Program-made: the position numbers and the translations under genes | Assembly (NCBI GenBank): GCA_022376515.1 | Contig: WTXI01000028.1 | Span: 186,001-250,000, forward strand | DNA from: Lactifluus volemus | Taxonomy: Eukaryota; Basidiomycota; Agaricomycetes; Russulales; Russulaceae | Direction: 5' to 3' | Length of the DNA stretch: 64,000 nt | Notes under the pieces: model-generated | Told to the model about the DNA's origin: nothing | Databases searched by the model: none | What the model saw: the letters and a program-made list of their open reading frames with translations, nothing else | In this document: one piece after another, positions 55,767-64,000 of the stretch | Layout: each line of letters opens with the position of its first letter | Position numbering within the stretch: position 1 is the stretch's first letter

Positions 55767-57311
55767 ATGAACCCAATACTATCAAGCTCTCAACCAAAGA
55801 GCGTTGATATCCCCCAGGGATCAGGTGCGATTCGAGGTGGTATCGGCTACACTTACAACGATGTCTTATTATACGACGCAGGTCGGATTTCACCCCGTGT
55901 TACAATCTGTTCGCTTCCAGATGAAGTCCTCCTGGACATCTTCGAATTCTGCCTTCCTGATCGCTGGTACCTGCGAGCGATATCATGGTCCAAGTTTGTA
56001 CACGTATGCCAAAGATGGCGATATATCATCTTTGCATCCCCACTTCGTCTCGATCTGCGCCTTCTCTGCACAGACAGGACTCCTGTGAGGAAGATGCTGG
56101 ATATCTGGCCCCCCTTGCCTATCGAAATAGGCTACTCCCCTATTGATCCTCAAGCTGAGGATAACATAATCGCTGCACTCGAGCACCGTAACCGTGTACG
56201 CAGAATTTGGTTCGGTAGAATATGGACATCACTGGAGCGTTTGGTCCCAGTGATGGAGGAACCCTTTCCGGAACTGGAATCACTTTATCTCCAAGGAGAA
56301 AGGACTGTGCTGGTGCTTCCAAATACGTTCTTAGGTGGATCCGCCCCACGTATACGATTACTCCATTTGGAAGCCATTCCATTTCCGACATTACCTCGAC
56401 TTCTTTTGTCTTGCAATGACCTTGTCAATCTCTCCCTTTTGAAGATACCGCAGAATGGTTACATTTCACCCGAGGCAATGGCTACGTGTGTCTCTGCCTT
56501 GATCAGCCTCACCAACCTTTCCATCGATTTCGAATCCCCGGCTTCTCGTCCTGATACAACAACCCGACATCCACCTCCGCTGACACGTGCTGTCCTCCCC
56601 GCTCTCACCGATTTTAACTTCTGTGGTGTCAGCGAGTACTTGGAGGACTTCATGGCCCAAATCGATGCCCCTCTACTCCACACCACGCAAATAAGATTCT
56701 TCAATCAGCTGGTCTCTGACATCCAACAACTCCGTCGGTTCATCGGCCATGCCCCAGCACTTATGCTAGGAGATACAGCAAGCATATTTATTCATGGTGA
56801 CTTCGTCCAGATAGACTTTTCAATAAGGGATCGGGTCTTCCTTTCATTCGAAATCTTATGCGAAGGGGTAGATCGGCAAGTCTCGTCTGTGGCCCAAATA
56901 TGCAACCAGTTTTTGGGGTCGTCCAGTATTCGGGCTCTCTACATCCATGAGAAGGATGACATGCCTCCATCGACTTTGGAAGATGTAATGGACGAGGCAC
57001 AATGGCTGGAATTGTTCCGTCCATTCACTGCTCTCCAGGCCCTCTATATATCTCGGAATATTCAGTCACACGTCGTGTCAGCGCTGCGAGGGCTTAGTGG
57101 GGAAACGGCCATGGAGGTGCTACCTGCATTGGACCGTCTTTACCTAGAAGAGTATCAGGTAACTGGACCAGAGCAGCCAGACATCGAGGCATTTATAATC
57201 GCACGTCAGCGTTCTGGTCACCCTGTCTCTATCTATGATGGGTGCTATTACCCAATGTATAGTGCGCAAAACTCGGGCGGAACGAGCGGCAGTAGCAGCG
57301 GAGACGAATAA
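55767..57311 (+). CDS. F-box protein with leucine-rich repeat-like body, type A, copy A4
   Basis: ATG 55767 (MNPILSSSQPKSVDIPQGSG), 514 residues if unspliced. A 45-base frame-preserving intron at 55837-55881 is likely, because genes A3 and A5 need an intron at exactly this place; the product would then be 499 residues. F-box: TICSLPDEVLLDIFEFCL with SKFVHVCQRWRYIIFASPLRL. Body: DIWPPLPIEIG, NRVRRIWFGRIWTSLERL, PRIRLLHLEAIPFPTLPRL, SPEAMATCVSALISLTNL and AQIDAPLLHTTQIRFFNQL. The tail is Gly/Ser-rich (SGGTSGSSSGDE) and absent from the paralogs. Convergent with the TCD relic that follows. Confidence 0.82.
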   Translation: MNPILSSSQPKSVDIPQGSGAIRGGIGYTYNDVLLYDAGRISPRVTICSLPDEVLLDIFEFCLPDRWYLRAISWSKFVHVCQRWRYIIFASPLRLDLRLLCTDRTPVRKMLDIWPPLPIEIGYSPIDPQAEDNIIAALEHRNRVRRIWFGRIWTSLERLVPVMEEPFPELESLYLQGERTVLVLPNTFLGGSAPRIRLLHLEAIPFPTLPRLLLSCNDLVNLSLLKIPQNGYISPEAMATCVSALISLTNLSIDFESPASRPDTTTRHPPPLTRAVLPALTDFNFCGVSEYLEDFMAQIDAPLLHTTQIRFFNQLVSDIQQLRRFIGHAPALMLGDTASIFIHGDFVQIDFSIRDRVFLSFEILCEGVDRQVSSVAQICNQFLGSSSIRALYIHEKDDMPPSTLEDVMDEAQWLELFRPFTALQALYISRNIQSHVVSALRGLSGETAMEVLPALDRLYLEEYQVTGPEQPDIEAFIIARQRSGHPVSIYDGCYYPMYSAQNSGGTSGSSSGDE

Positions 57312-57989
57312 AACGGAGGGGTGAGCGCACGCGAATGCGGAACGGGGACAGCAGGACGAGTCGAGTCTCGAGTCTCGTCTAGTTACTATATATGTTGTTT
57401 TGTAGACTAGAAAAAAGCTGTTAATTTAAAAAAGGGGGCTAGTAGTTTAAAAGAATGGTCTTGATCTTGGCCTCAAGAACGGCTGCTCGAAGTGAATGTG
57501 GGCACGGGACTAAGTCCTTGGCGCGGAGAGTATACTAACTAAATAAAAGAAGGTCGGGATGGAAAAGGGAATAGTATAGTAGGTAACAGCTGTGGGCGAT
57601 CGCCCCCAACGGGGAACGGTCGTTATCCACACCGGCGGGTTCTCAGGGTGCCGAGGGCGTTGGCTATCCCCTCCTCGGTACCCTCTGCCGTTCTCGGCCG
57701 CCAGCCTCTCTCCCGTGTCCTCGTAATCCCTCATCAATGTAGATATTATGAAGTAATGCAATCATTGAGAAATGGATTATAATAAAACCTGTGCAGCCCC
57801 ATTGGCACATCATTGGCACACATCTACCGTTCTCTAATAATGCCGCACATTCTATGTACACGGATCCTGCGAGTAGGATAGATTTTGGTGGCCTTAAGGA
57901 TAACACCTTATGGTGGATACTTATAATGTGCTCCACTTTTATCATTAGCTGATATATTGCGTGGATGGAAGTTATAATAAGGTTTCGTA
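57312..57989. other. 3' flank of A4 and end of the TCD relic
   Basis: Nothing coding is supported. A short GAGTCTCGAGTCTCG repeat follows the F-box stop near 57364-57378. The minus-strand frame of the TCD relic stays open to 57664 but past 57990 it no longer resembles the family. Confidence 0.45.
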
Positions 57990-59619
57990 GACATCCAAAA
58001 TATAGCATATTACTGCAGCGCCCACTCGCGAAACCGCCGCGCGCCTGCGCAATACGAAACTGCAAGACACGAGAAACCCCAGCGCCCCACACCTCCTCGG
58101 AGCTCCAGATAACGATCCCTTTATCGAATCGAGCGGGATCGATCGGCTCTCCAAGCGCGTCGACGTAGCCCTGCGCTCGGTTGAGACCGACAATTTCCTC
58201 GTACACGGCATCCTCCTCAGGCATTGCAAAGACGCGCGATACCTCCTTCATCTCGCCCACGACGCAAATTTCGAGGCTGAGAGGCGCACGGGGGTCCCAG
58301 CGCACCAGAGCGGGCCGCACGCGTGCTGCGTGGGGCGGCACGATCGACCGCCCGAGAGAAAAAGTCATCATCATAGATCAACGTGATGTCGGCAGTCGTC
58401 AGTGGGAGCGAACTACACGACGGAGCCTCGTTAGCAGGGGAGGAAGAGGTGTGAGTACTTTATTTGATGCAGCAGGTCCTTCCACATCCACTCATAGAGC
58501 GTCTTAAGATGGGGACACAGGTAAGGGTCGTTCGATCGGGCGGCCCGAAAGCTCACATAGCACATAGGTCGCGATGTGCAGACCGAATTGTGCCAGGAGC
58601 GGACCGAGCACGGGCAAGGTGCGTACGCAAAAGTCGCGTAGAGGTGCTAGTTCGTCTACGGAGCCCTTGGGGAGCTCAGAGTTGGCCCAGCGGCAATAAC
58701 GTCACGTCGTCGCTGGGTACCTCAGATGAGTATACCACCGGGGTTGAGTATTCGCGCGCAGAGGAAGCAGGTGATGGTGCAGATGATGGGTCATCGTCGG
58801 CGTCGGCATCCGCGGAGGAAGGGTCTGATGACGGCGGCGTCGGCGGGAATGCCCGGTCTGAGCGAGAGGGGACGGGGTGAAGACGTTGGCGCATACGAGC
58901 CGGTCGTTGTGCGTCGCGGATAAGTCGCGATTTGTATGCGCGTCGGGTCTGACTTGGTCCCCAGCACCCATGGAAGAAAACAGCCAACGAGATGAAAAAA
59001 TAAATTGCAGAACTTACCGTGTCATTGAGCCAGTGCTGTCCCACGTACCAACAACCCAAAAGAAGGAGCTCTGCACCATCCGCACCACCCCTCCACAACT
59101 CTACGCGTGGATCGACCTGCACAAAGGGTGCGATAGCATGCAACACGCGTGCGATGCACTGTACTTTTGGCGTGCCGACGTCAGAGAGGACGGCTGTGGC
59201 ATGACGATTGAGGGAGGAAAGGGTGACATAGTCAAAGTCGATGAGACGCAGATGGGCGACGCCGGAGCGGGCTAGCATGACCACTGCCCAACTGCCGACG
59301 CCGACGCAGCCGACGATCACGACCTTTGCGCACGCGAGCGACGTCTCCGGGAAGGGCGAGTTTGTGCGCGCGCGAGCTCTTCTGAGTATTCCGGAGCAGA
59401 CGCAACCTGGAGTAAGGAGGATGGAGAGAGGTGTATGCGAGCAGGGGTTGTGCCCGAGGCTACGGCACGGCTGATTTCATTGGCAAGGTCGGCGCGACGC
59501 TGAGCTCGGCGAGTAACGTAAGAGGAAGGAATGAAATAAGTTGCTAGTGCGGCGGTGTCACGGTAAAAGTATTTCCCACGCGAGCGCAGATCGAGGCAGA
59601 AGTCGTTAAACAGAGGCAT
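57990..59619 (-). pseudogene. Decayed TCD-type ct6A dehydratase, copy 2 (most complete)
   Basis: From an ATG at 59619 the minus strand has an N-terminal region (59619-59345, ending EYSEELARAQ), then after a frame change the E1-like core KVVIVGCVGVGSWAVVMLAR with LIDFDYVTLSSLNRHATAVL and DVGTPKVQCIARVLHAIAPF (59330-59100). Later blocks are SSMGAG, REYSTPVVYSSEVPSDDVTL, GSVDELAPLRDFCVRTLPVL, FGLHIATYVLCELSGRPIE and IVPPHAARVRPALVRWDPRA, up to EEVWGAGVSRVLQFRIAQAR near 58020. At least four frame changes separate these blocks, and none is explained by an intron. The ATP-binding loop reads GCVGVGS rather than GCGGVGS. It is non-functional unless the assembly has several indel errors. Confidence 0.8.
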
Positions 59620-61546
59620 GCTATTATAAATACGGGCTCAGCTATTCAGTTATACGACCTGACTACTCTACGTTCATACCCTCGATTCCACAACTTCTTG
59701 CAGGCGCCTCAGTGCATTCTCATCATCGATCTTCGAATCATTCCGCTCTGATACAACCAAATCTCTGAGAGCCATCAGCTCTGGTCTGAGGCGGTCCGAA
59801 ACCTGAGCCGACGGTTGAAACGATATCCGTTGGGTCTGATATATGTTGCCTTGGTCGACGTCGCTATCGGGCAAAGGAACAACTTCAACTCGACCAGAGT
59901 CTCACCGTGGCGAGCAACGAAAACTTCCACTTCGCGTAGGTCGCTATAATAGTGCCTCTGGATCGAGAGATGGGCCAAACGGGGTAAATGGAGTTGTGTA
60001 AGCGGGGCGATCACGGTTGGGGATCGCAGAGACTCGTGATGCAGCTGGAAATTGGTTGTAGGTGTAGGTGAGTCAGTGTAGATGGGGAAGTCGGGAGGGT
60101 GGTTTCATCGAAATATGACGTGCTATCATGGTGATATGATGGAAGCGGTTTGGGCTCTTATCATTCGAAACGCCAAGGGAGAAGCAGGTTTGTAGAACCG
60201 GGAGCAATTTCCCTCGACGAAAAAGTGGCGAGACATGGTAGCAGTTTGTTAGAGGACGTCGGAGTAAGGATCGGTTGACCCGTGGTCAGCGCACACGTGA
60301 CGCACGTTGTAACAGTTGGCCACAGAATCTCCTGTCTGACGGTACAGCATAAGCTCTCTGCGCCATATACTCTTTGGGCTTCAAGTTCTGCTCAGATATT
60401 TCTCTCACAATCATCAACACGCTGACCCTCAACCGCAAGGTCGTAAAGGTGGTGATGACCTAGGGGCAGGCAAGAGAGGGTCGCATCTGGCCAAAGAGTA
60501 TATCCCCCACGACTCTGATAACGGTGCTGCTCATGCCCCACACTAAACGCGATGGCCACTCACTGTTCGTCGATTTCCCTTTACCCATGCAAAAGCCACT
60601 CTCCTCATCTCACGTGCTACCTCCCTTCTGGCGCTCCTGCGAATGAATAGGCATTCTCCTGTGAAACGGACGCAACATTACCTCCCGCGAGCTGACATCG
60701 ATGTACATGGCGGCATTGAGCATGTCGTTCGTAAGTTATCTAAAAGTCCCATCCAGCCCATAGGTAGATCTCAATTGTGTCTCACCCCCCTTCTCCCACG
60801 GAAAACTGGTTATGGCACAATAACGACAGTACAGGGCGTGACACGTACCGCCGATCCAACGAGGGTATACCTGACGGACCTTCGGCAGCCTCATTTCTGA
60901 GGTGTGCCACGGGCCCACCGCCCAAAGGTCCAGGCGGCAGCATCCGACCTGTCTCTTTCCCCGAACGACTCGCCCTATTCGCCGTCACAGCTCATGTCGC
61001 CACAGCCACATCCGGCTTTGATCTGAATTGCACCCTAATCCCAAGTGACCTCTCGCGGCGCCTCGTGCGCGCCGTTGTGAATCAGTGTGAATGCGGGCGC
61101 GATCGTGGGCAGTGCTTGGAGGACTATGGTGTTCGATTCATCCAAGTCCGTCTCCTAATCTTTTTTTTGCTTTCCACCCGACCTATACACGTTCTTGACA
61201 CCTCCCCGATGGCTGGGAATCGCACGTCCGGGATCAGATGGGTCTCACCTTGTTCACGTTTATGTTCAACTGGACATTCAATCATTATCAATAAATTTCA
61301 TATGCTGTACATTGTATGGTGGTTCAATCGATGCCGTGTTCTGTTTTGCTTTTGCAACGAGCGCTTCTTTGGCGTGTATATGATATGAAATACCTAACTT
61401 GAGATGAACTGAACTACCTTGGTGAGTTGATTGCAAGCAGGGGTGCGTCCCAAATTAGTTGCCATGATGTGTCCACATGTTGCGCCACCAAATACCCCAA
61501 TATGACTACCCATCCCCCTCTCTCTTCTCTGTCCCCACATTCTTCG
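59620..61546. other. Spacer before F-box gene A5
   Basis: About 1.9 kb. The minus-strand frame 60060-59690 reads as leucine-rich protein-like sequence (LPRLAHLSIQRHYYSDLREV, then GETLVELKLFL) and may be the tail of another F-box or repeat protein, too short to assign. 60070-61050 has no clear signal. 61060-61165, 61290-61385 and 61460-61546 match the upstream region of A3. Confidence 0.45.
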
Positions 61547-63213
61547 ATGAGACCTCTCAAGTAAGTCAAAAGTCTTCTCCACCGTGGGCTTATTTCAAAT
61601 AATACTCTGTGTATATGAATTCCTAATCAGGCGTACTCGAAAGCCCGTCAGCCATCTAACATCACGCCAATCAAGTAGCACTGATATATCCGACCACCCA
61701 TCGTACCTGCCCTCTGGCACTTCTCCAATCCAAGCAGATCTTCCTTCCGAGGTTCACAAGATAGGAGAGCGCAAGAAGGGATCAAGTGGAATTCAAGGAA
61801 AAGGCACGTGATATCGGCCACGCTCGCAACAGCGATATCTTATTGTACGATGCAGGTCGAAAATCACCCCATGTTACAATCTGTTCGCTTCCAGATAATG
61901 TCCTCCTAGACATCTTCGAATTCTGCCTACCTGATCCTGGGGAACTCCGAGCGAGGACATGGCCCATGCTAGTGCATGTATGCCAAAGTTGGCGATACAT
62001 CGTATTTGCATCCCCACTTCGTCTCGATCTCCGCCTTCTCTGCAAAAACAGGACTCCTGTGAGGAAGATGCTGGATATCTGGCCCCCCTTGCAAATCCAA
62101 ATACAGTCCTTCTATGTTGGTCCTCAACATGGGGATGACATAATCGCTGCACTCGAGCACCCTAACCGTGTACGCAGCATTTCGCTCGGTAGAATACAGA
62201 TACCACTGGAACGTTTGGTCGCAGTGATGCAGGAGCCATTTCCAGAACTGGAATCTCTTTCTCTTCAGATGTATCGGCCAGGAAAGACCGTGCCGGCGCT
62301 TCCCAACACGTTCTTAGGCGGATCCGCTCCACGTCTACGATCACTCGATTTGAGACATATCTCATTTCCGACATTACCTCGACTTCTTTTGTCATCCAAT
62401 GACCTTGTCGATCTCACCCTTTACTGGATACCGCAGAATGGTTACATTTCTCCCGAGGCAATGGCCACGTGTGTCTCTGCCTTGACCAGCCTCACCAAGC
62501 TTTCCATCGGTTTCAAATCCCCGACTTCTCGTCCTGATCCAATAACCCGACCTTCACCTCCGCTGACACGTGCTGTCCTCCCTGCTCTCATCGATTTTTG
62601 CTTCCGTGGTGTCAGTGAGTACTTGGAGGACCTCGTGGCCCAAATCGATGCCCCTCTACTCCACACCGTGAGAATAACATTCTCCAATCAGCTGGTCTTT
62701 GACATCCCACAACTCTCTCGGTTCATCCATCATGCACCAGCACTTATGTCATACAATACAGCAAATATAGACACTTACGCTAACAACGTCGTGATGACTT
62801 TTTCATCAATGAGTATAACCGGGGTCCTTATATTCGATATCTCGTGCGGGGTAGATTGGCAAATCTCCTCCGTCGCGCAAATATGCAACCAACTTCCGTT
62901 CATCCAGTCTAGTATTACACGGCTCAAGCTCAATGTGTCGGGATTGATGTCGCAAGTCGAGATGGACGACGAACGATGGCTGGATCTCTTCCAGCCATTT
63001 ATTGCTGTTCAGACCCTGCAAATATTGGATGCACAATCACTCGTCGTGTCAGCGCTACGAGGGCTCAGTGGGGAATTGGCCATGCAGGTGTTACCCGCAT
63101 TGGAGAAGCTTCACGTATCAGAGCGTCACGAACATCAGTACTGGATGTGGCCATTCGTCATTGCACGTCAGCATTCTGATCACCCTGTGGTTGTCCTCAG
63201 AGGAGGGATGTAG
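61547..63213 (+). CDS. F-box protein with leucine-rich repeat-like body, type A, copy A5
   Basis: Three exons, 61547-61560, 61631-61785 and 61856-63213, give about 508 residues. The long frame on its own opens with GTG and has no early ATG. The second donor (GTGGAA) is weak, but the join restores frame and the intron position matches A3 and A4. F-box: TICSLPDNVLLDIFEFCL with PMLVHVCQSWRYIVFASPLRL. Body: DIWPPLQIQIQ, NRVRSISLGRIQIPLERL, PRLRSLDLRHISFPTLPRL, SPEAMATCVSALTSLTKL and AQIDAPLLHTVRITFSNQL, ending ARQHSDHPVVVLRGGM. Presumed SCF substrate receptor. A TCD relic follows on the opposite strand. Confidence 0.76.
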
Positions 63214-63509
63214 TGGGAAGCTCAATGTTGTCTAGACCTACAACCCCTTCCACTCCTAGTTATACCCCGTTGCTTCATGCTACTCCCATAATCCCATTGT
63301 CCCACCCTGTATATATCTAACACCTCCTCATGTGCATGCCTTTATCTAAGAGTAGACTTTATAAAGTTTCAGTCGACGGATTAAGATGTATGTAGCCACA
63401 TGGACACCGCATGAGCAGCACAGATTTGAATTGAGCTGAAGGACAACCCGTAGTATGAAGGCTCTCCGACGTTTACCCTAAGTTGATGGCACAGGAGTTA
63501 AAATCGTAG

Positions 63510-64000
63510 ACATATAAAATTACTGCAGTGTCCACTCGCGAAACCGCCATGCCTGCGCAATAAGAAACTGCGCGACAGGAGCAGCCTCGATGTCCCCCCA
63601 CCTCCTCGGAGCTCCTGATAACTATCCCGTCGAGCTCGCTCACACAATACATAGGTCGCGATATGTAGACCGAATAGTGCTGGGAGCGGGCCGAGCACGA
63701 TCAAGGTGCGTACGCAAAAGTCGCGTAGAGGCACCAGTTCGTCTACGGAGCCCATGACGGACTCAGAGTTGGCCAGCGGCTGTAGCGTCCGTCGTCTCTG
63801 GGTACGTCGGGTGAGTATACCACCGGGATTGAGTATTCGCGCGCAGAGGAAGCGGGTGATGGTGCAGATGATGGGTCATCGTCGGCGTCGGCATCCGCGG
63901 AGGAAGGGTCTGATGACGGCAGCGTTGGCGGGAATGCTCGGTCAGAGCGAAAGGGGACGGGGCGAAGACGTTGGCGCATGCGCATGCAAGCCGGTCGTTG
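63510..64000 (-). pseudogene. Decayed TCD-type ct6A dehydratase relic, copy 3 (runs off the window)
   Basis: On the minus strand: MRQRLRPVPFRSDRAFPP, an Asp/Ser-rich linker (SSADADADDDPSSAPSP), REYSIPVVYSPDVP, then GSVDELVPLRDFCVRTLIVL with LPALFGLHIATYVLCER (about 63750-63640). After that the sequence jumps to the C-terminal end (RRHGGFASG near 63540), so the region between LCE and the end was deleted. The linker is almost identical to that of copy 2 and differs from copy 1. The 5' part lies beyond the right edge. Confidence 0.72.

Noticed and set aside
57664..59619. An intact ubiquitin-activating-like or TCD gene
   Set aside because: The family blocks lie in several frames with no introns that could join them, and the ATP loop is altered, so it is called a pseudogene.

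Overview
The window looks like nuclear DNA of a filamentous basidiomycete, most likely an Agaricomycete. Coding regions are broken by many short GT-AG introns of about 45-75 bases. Five conserved eukaryotic genes can be spliced by eye or recognised as relics: GWT1, SFM1, ATG1, a TAG1-like gene and a TCD1/2-type dehydratase. The rest is paralogous, lineage-expanded families. I found no tRNA or rRNA, no CRISPR array and no prokaryotic operon structure. All joins were made by hand, so exon borders are predictions.

Layout. 1-12.4 kb: two intact multi-exon membrane-protein paralogs (1531-3350 and 8223-9928) flank GWT1 (GPI-anchor inositol acyltransferase, 3874-6013), and a third decayed paralog follows. 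12.5-25.5 kb: an intact SFM1-type SPOUT methyltransferase gene (12557-13876), then an array in which plus-strand SFM1 relics alternate with minus-strand F-box genes or relics. Two related small hydrophobic repeat ORFs (21732-22292 and 24623-25147, minus) lie inside this array. 25.8-31.4 kb: the autophagy kinase gene ATG1 (minus) stands head to head with a TAG1-like vacuolar membrane protein gene (plus), sharing a 269-base spacer. 31.5-49.4 kb: five plus-strand 'type B' F-box genes. Four of them form a tandem duplication of a two-gene unit, whose second copy carries about 1 kb of extra DNA with a carbonic-anhydrase fragment. 49.9-64 kb: three plus-strand 'type A' F-box genes, each followed by a convergent decayed fragment of a TCD-type tRNA ct6A dehydratase gene. 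A 0.98-kb LTR-like insertion lies beside the first fragment.

How it fits together. The conserved genes act separately (GPI anchors, ribosomal-protein methylation, autophagy, tRNA modification), except ATG1 and the TAG1-like gene, whose yeast counterparts act at opposite ends of the same autophagy response. The dominant process is birth-and-death evolution of F-box genes, presumed substrate adaptors of SCF ubiquitin ligases. Their duplication has copied neighbouring housekeeping genes, which then decayed, and has left signs of gene conversion.
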